Source: Rhizobium mongolense USDA 1844
GTDB lineage: Bacteria > Pseudomonadota > Alphaproteobacteria > Rhizobiales > Rhizobiaceae
DNA: 64,000 nucleotides
Direction of reading: 5' to 3'
NCBI RefSeq assembly: GCF_000419765.1
Contig: NZ_ATTQ01000005.1
Span: 1-64,000, forward strand
The notes under the pieces were generated by a model, which was not told the origin of the DNA, did not search any database, and worked only from the letters and a program-made list of their open reading frames with translations. This document shows, piece after piece, positions 8,451 to 16,138 of the stretch (the stretch's first letter is position 1; every line of letters begins with the position of its first letter). Both the position numbers and the translations under genes were made by a program.

Positions 8451-8757
8451 ATGCCGATGTTCCAGGCTCTTGAAATACTGACTGTTCTCATCGTCGCCGT
8501 CGCGATGGCATTGGCCCTTGCCCATGCGCTCGAGCTCCCGGGCAAGATGCGGCTGTCGAAGGAGCAGTACCTTGCCGGTGCAGCCCATCGACTATCCCGG
8601 CTTTATCTTCGGCGGTGTCGCCGAGCCGCTCTGCCTGATCATGATCCTGGCGCTGATCGTGCTGACGCCACCCTTCAGCGGCACCTACTGGCTGACCGCC
8701 GGTGCTCTCGTGGCGCTGCTCTGCTCGTTGCCGCCGTCGCCGCCTGACACATCGCCG
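8451..8757 (+). pseudogene. broken small membrane protein (DUF1772-like)
   Basis: Starts well: ATG with AGGAGG upstream, then MPMFQALEILTVLIVAVAMAL and MRLSKEQYLA. One extra base near 8578 then shifts the frame. The continuation VQPIDYPGFIFGGVAEPLCLI and LTPPFSGTYWLTAGALVALL reads in the next frame and fades at about 8730 without the expected C-terminal half. The reconstructed protein looks like a DUF1772-type multi-helix membrane protein. The family name is tentative; the frameshift is directly visible. Confidence 0.6.
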
Positions 8758-8788
8758 GGCAGAGCCCTGCCACGTCTCAGCGTTAGGA

Positions 8789-9484
8789 TCAGACGGCAAG
8801 CGGTCTTTCCGCCCAGCCGTTCATCCATTCTTCGCGCAATCCGTCGCCTTCGCCCCGGAAGAAGGCGCCGGCCGTTTCGCAATGCTCGACGCGGTCGCTG
8901 CGGAAATTGCGGATGGCCTGACGCAGTTCGCACCAGCCGACGATATTGGCGTAATGTGAATAGTAGATCAGCGCGATCGGGCGGATGGTGCGCTCCGTGG
9001 CGCGTCCCAGTTCGTCGCGGTAGTTAAGCGCCAGCTTCTGCTCGTCGCGGATCGCCCGGCGCACCATGCCGAGATCGAAGCCCGCAGGCGGCTGCGCAAC
9101 GGTGCCCCAGGCAAAGAGCGCCTTGTTCTCCATCGCCTGGCGCAGCGGTACCGGCACCGCGCCTGCGATCTTCTGGTTCACCCGCTTTGCCGCCTGCTTC
9201 AGCTCCGCGTCGCCGGTTCGCTCCAAGAGCGCCAGCGACAACACGATCGCCTCCAACTCCTCGATAGAAAACATCAGCGGCGGCAGGTCGAAGCCGGGGC
9301 GCATGATATAGCCGATGCCGCGACCGCCCTCGATCGGCACGTGCATCGCCTGCAGTGCGGCGATATCACGATAGATGGAGCGCACCGTCACTTCCAGCGC
9401 GTCCGCCATCGCCTGCGCCGTCACCGGTTTCTTTGCCAACCGCAGGATCTGGATGATCTCAAAAAGGCGTGACGCCTTGCGCAT
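8789..9484 (-). CDS. YafY-type HTH/WYL transcriptional regulator
   Basis: 231-residue DNA-binding regulator. Residues 1-60 form a DeoR-like HTH_11 domain (LFEIIQILRLAKKPVTAQAMADALEVTVRSIYRDIAALQ). The linker has GGRGIGYIMRPGFDLPPLMFS, and residues 130-225 form a WYL-like sensing domain (RTIRPIALIYYSHYANIVGWC). In many WYL proteins the pocket binds a nucleotide or other small ligand. The gene is divergent from a LysE-family exporter and shares a 126-base promoter region, so control of that exporter is the natural hypothesis. Confidence 0.85.
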   Translation of the reverse strand: MRKASRLFEIIQILRLAKKPVTAQAMADALEVTVRSIYRDIAALQAMHVPIEGGRGIGYIMRPGFDLPPLMFSIEELEAIVLSLALLERTGDAELKQAAKRVNQKIAGAVPVPLRQAMENKALFAWGTVAQPPAGFDLGMVRRAIRDEQKLALNYRDELGRATERTIRPIALIYYSHYANIVGWCELRQAIRNFRSDRVEHCETAGAFFRGEGDGLREEWMNGWAERPLAV

Positions 9485-9610
9485 TTTGCCGGTCTCCCCA
9501 AGGCTCCTGACAATACACTGTCAGTTGGGCTTTGGTATAGCACTGCCTATCGAATTGAAATCCAAGGCGGTCCGCCAAAATGGCCGCTGGCTCGAAGGCA
9601 GGCAACTGAC

Positions 9611-10249
9611 ATGACATACACGGAAAACCTCTGGCTCTACTTCACCCTTCTCTTCGGCATCATCATCGTGCCGGGCATGGACATGCTTTTCGTGCTCGCC
9701 AACTCCCTGACCGGCGGCAGGAGCCGCGGTATGGCGGCAACAGCAGGCATCATGGCGGGTGGCGCGGTGCATTCGCTCTACGGTGCAATCGGCGTTGGCA
9801 TCCTCGCAAGCCTGCTGCCCTCGCTCTTCAACCCGCTGCTTTTTCTGGGCGCTGCCTACATGATCTGGATCGGCTTCACGCTGATCCGCAGCTCGATCAC
9901 GGTGGATACGGTCGGCGAGGGGAGCCTGCGCTCCGGCTGGCGCGCCTTCCGGCAGGGCGCGATCACCTGCCTCATCAATCCGAAGGCCTACCTCTTCATG
10001 CTCGCTGTCTATCCGCAGTTCCTCAAACCCGTCTACGGGCCGATCTGGATGCAGGGCCTTATCATGGGCGCCATGACGCTCGCGACCCAATTCGCGATCT
10101 ACGGCGCAGTGGCGCTCACCGCCTCGCGAAGCCGAACGCTGCTGATCTCCAATCCCGGCGCCACCATCATCGTCGGCCGCGCCGCCGGAGCACTGCTGAT
10201 CGCCGTTTCGCTGCTGACTGCCTGGCATGGCTGGAAGGCGGTCGTGTGA
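9611..10249 (+). CDS. LysE-family amino acid exporter
   Basis: 212-residue inner-membrane protein of the LysE/RhtB superfamily, which exports amino acids or analogues using the proton gradient. It shows the family start with helix one (LWLYFTLLFGIIIVPGMDMLF), the glycine-rich GGRSRGMAATAGIMAGGAVHS block at about 36-56, and the NPKAYLFMLAVYPQFL motif in the middle. Six hydrophobic segments fit the usual topology. It is divergent from the WYL regulator. The substrate cannot be told from sequence. Confidence 0.88.
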   Translation: MTYTENLWLYFTLLFGIIIVPGMDMLFVLANSLTGGRSRGMAATAGIMAGGAVHSLYGAIGVGILASLLPSLFNPLLFLGAAYMIWIGFTLIRSSITVDTVGEGSLRSGWRAFRQGAITCLINPKAYLFMLAVYPQFLKPVYGPIWMQGLIMGAMTLATQFAIYGAVALTASRSRTLLISNPGATIIVGRAAGALLIAVSLLTAWHGWKAVV

Positions 10250-10284
10250 GGAGCAGATAGGTAGCGAGACTTGACCGAGCGCAT

Positions 10285-10418
10285 CTTATTGCTGTGCCTG
10301 TCACGGAAATCCAGCCACGGCGCAGACGCGCCGTGAATGACCCCTCCTTCTTCCAACGAGTCTCCCCGCGCCATGGACATGGTGCTGCTGGAACTTTTTG
10401 ACAGGCACAGGGATGAGG
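10285..10418. repeat. dispersed intergenic repeat, module A copy 1
   Basis: Mosaic palindromic repeat. The outer arms read GTGCCTGTCAC and GACAGGCAC; an inner palindrome CACGGCG...CGCCGTG follows the first arm, and the core CGCGCCATGGACATGG is shared with the copy near 35.2 kb. It lies between the exporter gene and a cytochrome gene and resembles the mosaic intergenic elements of rhizobial genomes. Confidence 0.75.
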
Positions 10419-10559
10419 ATTGCGGGCGCATTACCCATTTTGAATTCCTTGTCATATCACCCACTTGTTACTTCGCGCCCCGTATAAATTTGCCATCATG
10501 CGGCCGCGAATGCCAGCGCCGGGCTCGGAGAGACCTCGGTATCGAAGAGGAGTGGACAT

Positions 10560-11006
10560 ATGAAATTCAAAACAATTGCGGCAGCTGTGGTCGTTGCCGG
10601 CATGGGGGTGACGGCGGTGTTCGCGCAGCAGGTGGGCACGCATGAAGCGCGCAAAGCGCTGATGAAGAAGGTCGGCGGCTCGGCCGGCGCCATGACGGCA
10701 ATCGCCAAGGGCGAAAAGCCCTATGATGCCGAGGTGGTGAAGGCAGCGCTGACGACGATCTCTGAAACCGCCAAGGTCTTCCCCGACCAGTTCAAGCCGG
10801 GCACGGAAACCGGCGACAAGGCGGCGAGCCCGAAGATCTGGGAAAACATAGATGACTTCAAGGCGCGCGCCGCAAAGCTTAGTAGCGACGCCGAAAAGAT
10901 CCTCGCGCAGCTTCCGGCCGACGCTGCCGGTGTCGGCGGCTCGTTGAAAACGCTCGGCGCTAATTGCGGCGGCTGTCATGAGAATTACCGCATAAAGACC
11001 GATTAA
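10560..11006 (+). CDS. periplasmic cytochrome c' / c556 family protein
   Basis: 148-residue exported cytochrome. Residues 1-22 are a signal peptide (ending VFAQ). The mature protein is a four-helix bundle typical of class II cytochrome c, with the haem site at the extreme C-terminus: CGGCHENYR at about residues 137-145. The N-terminal part has HEARKALMKKVGG, usual for the family. Class II cytochromes carry electrons or bind NO in the periplasm. The next gene, 100 bases downstream, encodes a diheme cytochrome c, so the two may share a periplasmic electron-transfer path, though a terminator-like hairpin lies between. Confidence 0.9.
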   Translation: MKFKTIAAAVVVAGMGVTAVFAQQVGTHEARKALMKKVGGSAGAMTAIAKGEKPYDAEVVKAALTTISETAKVFPDQFKPGTETGDKAASPKIWENIDDFKARAAKLSSDAEKILAQLPADAAGVGGSLKTLGANCGGCHENYRIKTD

Positions 11007-11033
11007 GCGGTAGCCGTCCCCATCCAAATCCAT

Positions 11034-11075
11034 CGGTCCGCGCCTGCCTTGCCGCAGGTTTGGACCGGTTTATCT
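11034..11075 (+). terminator. possible terminator between two cytochrome genes
   Basis: Inverted repeat CGGTCC / GGACCG with an inner CCTGC / GCAGG, followed by GTTTATCTT. The T-run is weak, so it may only attenuate. Confidence 0.45.
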
Positions 11076-11108
11076 TAGACCGTTGCAGTCGCTGAAAAGG
11101 GGAGCGGC

Positions 11109-12023
11109 ATGGTCCGCAGGTTCATCCGGTTTGTGCTCTGTCTTGTCGGCATTGTCGCCCTCGGCGGTGCGGCCTTTTATTTCGTCAGCGCGCCGAACCC
11201 GCTGCCGGAAAGCCATTGGGCCAATCTCGGCGCACCGGATGTGAAGAACGGCGAAACGGTGTTCTGGGCGGGCGGCTGCGTCGGCTGTCATGCCGCTCCC
11301 GGTTCCGAAGGCGATGCCAAGCTCACGCTATCCGGCGGTCTTGCGCTGAAGAGTCCCTTCGGCACTTTCCATGTTCCGAATATCTCGCCGGACGAGAAGG
11401 CGGGCATCGGCTCCTGGACGCTTGCCGAATTCGGCAATGCCATGAAGCGCGGCATCGCCCCCGGCGGCCAGCACCTCTATCCGTCCTTCCCCTATGGCTC
11501 CTATGCGCGCATGAGCGACAAGGACGTCAACGATCTTTTCGGCTACATCAAGACGTTGCCCAAAAGCGGCAAAGTCGCGCCGCCGCACCAACTGCCGTTC
11601 CCCTATGATATCCGCCTCGCACTTGGCGGCTGGAAGCTCCTCTATTTCAACGACGCGCCCCGTATCGTGCTCGCCAACGCCGACGACAAGTTGAAGCGTG
11701 GCCGGTATCTCGTCGAAGGCCCCGGCCATTGCGGCGAATGCCATACGCCGCGTGACGCGTTCGGCGGCTTCGAGCCGGATATGTGGCTCGCAGGCGCTCC
11801 GAATCCGGAAGGCCGTGGTCGTATCCCGAACATCACCCCGGGCTCCAAGGACATCAGTTCCTGGAGCGAGGCCGATATCACCAACTACCTCGAAACCGGC
11901 TTCACCCCGGACTTCGACACCGCCGGCGGCTCGATGGCCGAGGTCCAGCGGAGTCTCGCGCATCTGCCGAAAAGCGATCTCGAAGCGATCGCCGCCTATT
12001 TGAAGGCGGTGCCGAGCCGATGA
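11109..12023 (+). CDS. membrane-anchored diheme cytochrome c
   Basis: 304-residue protein. Residues 1-25 form an uncleaved or cleaved hydrophobic segment (IRFVLCLVGIVALGGAAFYFV). Two class I cytochrome c domains follow, each with one haem motif: CVGCH near residue 57 and CGECH near residue 206. Distal Met ligands are plausible in MKRGIAPGGQHLYPSFPY and near the C-terminus. The layout matches the diheme subunits that accept electrons from periplasmic alcohol/aldehyde or gluconate dehydrogenases. No dehydrogenase is adjacent; a PQQ glucose dehydrogenase lies 7 kb away. The start follows AAGGGGAG. Confidence 0.88.
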   Translation: MVRRFIRFVLCLVGIVALGGAAFYFVSAPNPLPESHWANLGAPDVKNGETVFWAGGCVGCHAAPGSEGDAKLTLSGGLALKSPFGTFHVPNISPDEKAGIGSWTLAEFGNAMKRGIAPGGQHLYPSFPYGSYARMSDKDVNDLFGYIKTLPKSGKVAPPHQLPFPYDIRLALGGWKLLYFNDAPRIVLANADDKLKRGRYLVEGPGHCGECHTPRDAFGGFEPDMWLAGAPNPEGRGRIPNITPGSKDISSWSEADITNYLETGFTPDFDTAGGSMAEVQRSLAHLPKSDLEAIAAYLKAVPSR

Positions 12024-12168
12024 TGCTTGCAAAATGATGTTCCGCGTCGATCCCGAAATCCATGCACGCGCGCCAAAGGCCGCAGAGCTTGCGGCACGAG
12101 CCTCAACCAATGGGCGCAAGAGATAGGAGATACTGTCGAGAGCGGCCGGGAAGCCGGCCGCCTGAGCC

Positions 12169-12747
12169 TCACGCCGCCTTCGGCTGATGCTCCGCGCCAA
12201 ACATTAAAAGATACTGGTCGAGATCCTCATTGCGGAAGTCGAGGGCCCGGTAGATTTCGGCGGCAAAGGTGGCCGGGGCGGAACCGGGGGCGGTGACCAG
12301 CATCCCGTCGCGCACCGCCGCCGGCGCGTCCTTGTAATGCGCATGTCCGGAATAGCCGGGCAGGTCGGCGATGAAACGCAAGGCATTGCTGGTATGCGCC
12401 GCATTGTTCAGCGCGCCCGCCTTGGCAAGCGCCAGCGTCGCGCCGCAGATCCCCGCAACCAGTTTGCCGCGGGCCATGAAATCGTCGATGACAGGCTTTA
12501 GATCCGGCGCCTTCTCGGTCTCCCAGATCATGCCGCCGCAAAGCACCAGGCCGTCGAAAGCCTCGGCCCGCAGCGCTTCGGCCGCTGTATCGGGCGTCAC
12601 GCGCAGGCCGCCCATGGACCGCACCTCGGCACCACCGGGCGCCGCCGTCACCACGTCGAAGCCGAATTCGGTGCGGGCAGAAGCCGTCAGCTGCCCGACC
12701 TCCCAGTCCGCGAAAGCCTCCGTCAGAACCACAGCAAGCCGTGTCAT
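12169..12747 (-). CDS. DJ-1/PfpI family protein
   Basis: 192-residue protein of the class I glutamine amidotransferase-like DJ-1/PfpI superfamily. It begins MTRLAVVLTEAFADWE, with the acidic residue near position 15 typical of the family. The nucleophile elbow GICGATLALAKAG carries the conserved cysteine at about residue 99, and NALRFIADLPGYSGHAHY follows. Members act as glyoxalase III, deglycase-like or protease-like enzymes, so the reaction is undecided. The chosen start has GGAGAGA upstream. It lies 34 bases behind a GNAT gene on the same strand, probably one transcript. Confidence 0.85.
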   Translation of the reverse strand: MTRLAVVLTEAFADWEVGQLTASARTEFGFDVVTAAPGGAEVRSMGGLRVTPDTAAEALRAEAFDGLVLCGGMIWETEKAPDLKPVIDDFMARGKLVAGICGATLALAKAGALNNAAHTSNALRFIADLPGYSGHAHYKDAPAAVRDGMLVTAPGSAPATFAAEIYRALDFRNEDLDQYLLMFGAEHQPKAA

Positions 12748-12781
12748 ATGTCTCTCCCTCGTCCGCTGGAGCGGCAGGCGC

Positions 12782-13276
12782 TCAAGCCAGCGCCTGCATA
12801 TAGCGCATGCCGGTGACCGGGCGAGGGGTGAAGTCCATATGTTGGTAGAAACGGTGTGCCTGGATGTTTCCGGTCGCCGCACTCACCGAAAGGTAATCGC
12901 AGCCGGCATTCCTCGCGGTTTCGCGGGCGCGGTTGACGAGGTGCTGGCCGATGCCGTGGCCGCGATGGCCATCGCGCACGAAGAGGTGGTGCAGATCCAT
13001 GCCACGCTTGCCTTCCTGCGCCCTGTAGAGCGGCACCAGGATGGCGTAACCGATCAGCCCGTCGCCGGTTTCGGCCACCAGCGCCGTGATCCACGGAACC
13101 TTGCCGAAAAGGTCGCGTTCCAGCTGCTCGGGCGTGGCGATCGCCGCATCACCGTGATGGGCGGCAAGCAGGGCGACCATCTCGTTGAGTGCCGGCAGGT
13201 CGCGCGGTTTTGCCGTGCGGATCGTCACCACCGAGGGGCGGATCAATGAAATTTCGCTGTCTTCGATTGCAATCAT
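12782..13276 (-). CDS. GNAT-family N-acetyltransferase
   Basis: 164-residue GNAT acetyltransferase. The acetyl-CoA loop is seen in LFVRDGHRGHGIGQHLVNRAR (about residues 98-118), and a C-terminal FYQHMDFTPRPVTGMRY closes the fold. The N-terminus VTIRTAKPRDLPALNEMVALLAAHHGD is the usual first strand and helix. The acceptor substrate is unknown. It precedes the DJ-1/PfpI gene in a likely two-gene operon, so both may deal with small reactive or toxic compounds. Confidence 0.85.
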   Translation of the reverse strand: MIAIEDSEISLIRPSVVTIRTAKPRDLPALNEMVALLAAHHGDAAIATPEQLERDLFGKVPWITALVAETGDGLIGYAILVPLYRAQEGKRGMDLHHLFVRDGHRGHGIGQHLVNRARETARNAGCDYLSVSAATGNIQAHRFYQHMDFTPRPVTGMRYMQALA

Positions 13277-13325
13277 GGCCTTCGCGTCCTTGTTTGGTAT
13301 TCTGCCGTCAGGACGCTGCCGATTA

Positions 13326-13354
13326 CAACAAAGCCGCCTGACGGCGGCTTGTTG
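13326..13354. promoter_or_regulatory. inverted repeat upstream of the GNAT gene
   Basis: Arms CAACAAAGCCGCC and GGCGGCTTGTTG around TGAC, with one bulged base. It lies 50 bases upstream of the minus-strand GNAT start and 220 bases before the plus-strand PLD-like gene. It may be an operator or an mRNA hairpin. No long T-run argues against a terminator. Confidence 0.45.
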
Positions 13355-13574
13355 ACAATATGATCTGTCCGGCCGCCCTTTACAGGTACAGCCAAAAATA
13401 CGTGCTAGTGATGTGCGCGTTGTTGATCATGCGCGATAGATTCTCCAGAACGCGCGATTTGTCAATGGGGCGTCATTATCGTGGATACTATCTGTTAAGT
13501 TGTTTAGTGTGGCGCTGCAGCCTTATGTAGAAAATCCGATAAATTCCAGACGAACGCTTTTACGGAGGGGCATC

Positions 13575-15404
13575 ATGCGTTTCGTTTCCAAGGAAGTTGA
13601 AGGATATCGCATTTTCGCGGTCACCGGTGTCAACACCGTCTCATTCGCCGTCGACTACCAAAATGCCGATACGAAAGGCCTGCTCGGTTTCGCGGTCGAG
13701 CGTTACGACCCCACGGAAAACCAGCGCTATTTCGTCTATGGCATGAAGGTCTTCGCAAGCGTCATCCCACAGCCGGACGAGAAAACGGTCGTCACGACCT
13801 ACGATCACCCGGTGCAGAGTTTCGTCTGGGACGACTTCACGGCAAAGCCGGACCGCCGATACGAATATTTCTTCTATCCGCTGAAAGGCAAGCCCAAGAA
13901 CCTCGACCGCAGCGCGCCGCCGGTGAAGATCGTCGTCAGGACTGAGCCGCTCTTTACGGAGCTTGAGCACGATATCTTCTTCAACCGCGGCGTTGCCAGC
14001 AGCCAGGCCTATCAACGCCGCTTCGGCAACGAAAAGCCTGACGATCTGCAGCCGGCGGAGAAGCGTCTTGAAGCGATGCAATGGCTGAGCCGCGACCTCG
14101 ACGAGGCGCTTTTCAGGTTCATCGATCAGGCGCAGGCCGGCGACACGCTCCTCGGATGCTTCTACGAATTCCGCTATCTGCCGGTCGCCGAGCGCCTGAA
14201 GGCCGCCATCGATCGCGGCGTCGTGGTAAAACTCATCCTCGACGCGAAGATCAATGAACACACCGACAGCAAGGGCAAGTTCCATCCGAGCTTTCCGCGC
14301 GAGGACAACAAGGCTATGGTCAAAGACGCCGGGCTTCCGGCGACGGCGATTGCCCGCTGGCGGGAAAACAATCCGAACAACATCCAGCACAACAAGTTCC
14401 TGGTCCTGCTGAAAGGTGCTGCGCAGAAGCCGGCGGAAGTCTGGACAGGCTCGACCAACATGTCGCCGGGCGGCATCCACGGGCAGACGAATGTCGGCCA
14501 TTGGGTGCGCAATGCGGATGTTGCTGCGGCCTTTGAGGCTTACTGGAAGACGCTCCAAAGCGATCCGGGCGCAGTTGAGGGAGAAACAAGAGCCGTATCC
14601 GATGCCAAGCGCAAGGCCTATCGCGACGCCGTGATGGGGCTGGCGCCGATTCCGGCGGACTGGGAGAATATTCCGAAAGGCGTATCAAGCGTCTTCAGTC
14701 CGCGGTCAGGAAGCAAGGTGCTCGACATGTATGTCGACGCGCTCGATTCCTCCACCGATTACGGCGGCATCACGCTTGCGTTCGGCATCGGCAAGAAATT
14801 CAAGACGGCGCTGGTCGACAACACGGAAGCAGAGATGCCGCAGCGCCCCGTGATCTTCCTGCTCTTGGAAAAGCAGGACAAGCCCAATCCCCGTGCCAAC
14901 GATCCCTTCGTGCCGCTGAATGCGAAACACAACGTCTATCAGGCCTGGGGATCGTTCCTGCGCGATCCGGTCTACCAGTGGACGCGGGAAACCAATGCCC
15001 GGGCACTCGGGCTCAACCAGCATGTGGCTTACGTCCACTCGAAATTTCTGCTGAAGGACCCGCTCGGCGCCGACCCGATCGTCGTGTCCGGTTCGGCGAA
15101 TTTTTCAGAAGCTTCGACCAATGACAACGACGAGAATATGCTGCTGATCCGCGGCAGCGAACGCGTGGCCGACATCTACTTCACCGAGTTCAACCGCCTC
15201 TTCAACCACTATTATTTCCGCTCGATCCAGGAGGTCATGGCCGGGCGGAGCGACGGCCAAGCGAATGCGTCGGCCGACACCAGTGCAAGCCTCTTCCTGG
15301 ACGAGAGCGAGACCCAGGAGTGGCTGAAGAAATACAAGCCCGGCACGCTGCGCTGGAAGCGTGTGCAGGTGTTCACCAAGATGGCGGGTGCGGAGACGTT
15401 GTAG
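13575..15404 (+). CDS. phospholipase D-like protein with two HKD motifs
   Basis: 609-residue protein of the phospholipase D superfamily. Residues 1-170 form an N-terminal beta-rich domain unlike standard PLDs. The first catalytic half has QHNKFLVL (His272, Lys274) followed by GSTNMSPGG (292-300). The second has VHSKFLLKD (His488, Lys490) followed by GSANFSEAS (506-514). No signal peptide or membrane segment is seen, so it is probably cytosolic. Members cut phosphodiester bonds in lipids or nucleic acids. It is longer than Nuc-type nucleases and stands alone, so the substrate is open. The start at 13575 has GGAGGGG upstream. A strong hairpin follows. Confidence 0.82.
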   Translation: MRFVSKEVEGYRIFAVTGVNTVSFAVDYQNADTKGLLGFAVERYDPTENQRYFVYGMKVFASVIPQPDEKTVVTTYDHPVQSFVWDDFTAKPDRRYEYFFYPLKGKPKNLDRSAPPVKIVVRTEPLFTELEHDIFFNRGVASSQAYQRRFGNEKPDDLQPAEKRLEAMQWLSRDLDEALFRFIDQAQAGDTLLGCFYEFRYLPVAERLKAAIDRGVVVKLILDAKINEHTDSKGKFHPSFPREDNKAMVKDAGLPATAIARWRENNPNNIQHNKFLVLLKGAAQKPAEVWTGSTNMSPGGIHGQTNVGHWVRNADVAAAFEAYWKTLQSDPGAVEGETRAVSDAKRKAYRDAVMGLAPIPADWENIPKGVSSVFSPRSGSKVLDMYVDALDSSTDYGGITLAFGIGKKFKTALVDNTEAEMPQRPVIFLLLEKQDKPNPRANDPFVPLNAKHNVYQAWGSFLRDPVYQWTRETNARALGLNQHVAYVHSKFLLKDPLGADPIVVSGSANFSEASTNDNDENMLLIRGSERVADIYFTEFNRLFNHYYFRSIQEVMAGRSDGQANASADTSASLFLDESETQEWLKKYKPGTLRWKRVQVFTKMAGAETL

Positions 15405-15431
15405 CGTTCCCAAGCCGCGGGCTCATCAAGC

Positions 15432-15472
15432 CGGGTGATGGGGGACGCAAGGAAAACCGACCCCATCACCCG
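15432..15472 (+). terminator. strong hairpin after the PLD-like gene
   Basis: Perfect 12-base arms CGGGTGATGGGG and CCCCATCACCCG around a 17-base loop, starting 27 bases behind the stop. There is no T-run, so termination would need help, or the hairpin protects the 3' end. Confidence 0.6.
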
Positions 15473-15474
15473 CT

Positions 15475-15702
15475 CGTCCTTCGAGGCTGCGCCCTGCGGG
15501 CTTGCATCTCAGGATGAGGGCTCATCGCCGGTGCCCGCGGAGCGGCCCTCATGCTGAGATCCCCGAAATCGAAGGCGCAGGGCCTCGAAGGATCACCTCC
15601 TCGACGCCGCCTTGGCGGTATGGATCCGCTGAATGCGTGCCCTTTGCCACCAGCAAACCATCGCATACTCTCCTCATTCCTGTCACAAGGACATGAATGA
15701 GG
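15475..15702 (-). repeat. composite intergenic repeat, modules A (partial) and B
   Basis: On the minus strand a short module A fragment (15663-15702, CTCATTCCTGT-type arms) precedes a full module B. Module B is marked by GTGGCAAAGGGCACGCATTC, CGCCAAGGCGGCG and GATCCTTCGAGG, closing with CTCAGGATGAGG-like arms. The same A-then-B order occurs at 25.7-26.0 kb and 38.8-39.1 kb. Confidence 0.75.
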
Positions 15703-15807
15703 GCGGGAATGATGAGGCAGCCCCCGGTCAGCAACGTGGTCTTTGCCGTTCCGCCCGTCGAACATCACACGGAAACCAAAGATACACTTCCCATTCGCGG
15801 CCGCCGC

Positions 15808-15833
15808 ATATACTATACCCCCCTATACTAAAA
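15808..15833 (+). promoter_or_regulatory. C-tract operator of the RcnR/CsoR family (DmeR site)
   Basis: The stretch reads TACTATA, six C residues, then TATACTA, a near-palindromic A/T frame around a C-tract. RcnR-type repressors are known to bind such G/C-tracts flanked by inverted repeats. It sits 15-40 bases upstream of the dmeR start and therefore most likely mediates autorepression of dmeRF, relieved by nickel or cobalt. Confidence 0.7.
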
Positions 15834-15845
15834 TGGTAACAGCCC

Positions 15846-16118
15846 TTGTCGCACACCAGCCGTCACAAGAAAAAGCTCATCGCCCGCGTCAGCCGCCTCA
15901 AGGGCCAGCTGGAAGCCGTCGAGCGCGCTTTGGAGGCCGAGCGCCCCTGTTCTGACATCCTGCAGCTGCTGGCCTCGATCCGCGGCGCGCTGAACGGGCT
16001 GACCGGCGAGGTGCTGGAAGATCACCTACACGAGCACGTGCTGAATGCGGCCGACGAGAAGGCCCGCGCCGAGGCGGTCGAGGAAATTTCGCAAGTGCTG
16101 CGGACCTACATCCGCTGA
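15846..16118 (+). CDS. dmeR: DmeR, RcnR/CsoR-family metal-responsive repressor
   Basis: 90-residue all-helical repressor of the RcnR/FrmR/CsoR family. It begins SHTSRHKKKLIARVSRLKGQLEAVERAL, in which the N-terminal His and the RLKGQ helix are diagnostic. The ligand residues include Cys37 (ERPCSDILQLLASIRGALNG) and the block LEDHLHEHVL near residue 60. DmeR in Rhizobium and Agrobacterium represses dmeF until Ni or Co binds. The start is a TTG at 15846; an upstream ATG is out of frame. It is directly followed by dmeF, 20 bases away. Confidence 0.85.
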   Translation: MSHTSRHKKKLIARVSRLKGQLEAVERALEAERPCSDILQLLASIRGALNGLTGEVLEDHLHEHVLNAADEKARAEAVEEISQVLRTYIR

Positions 16119-16138
16119 AGAGATCGAAGGAGCGCGCG

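Noticed and set aside
10285..10418. Possible CRISPR array or tRNA in repeat-rich gaps
   Set aside because: Repeats are palindromic, dispersed singly and not regularly spaced; no cloverleaf could be drawn.
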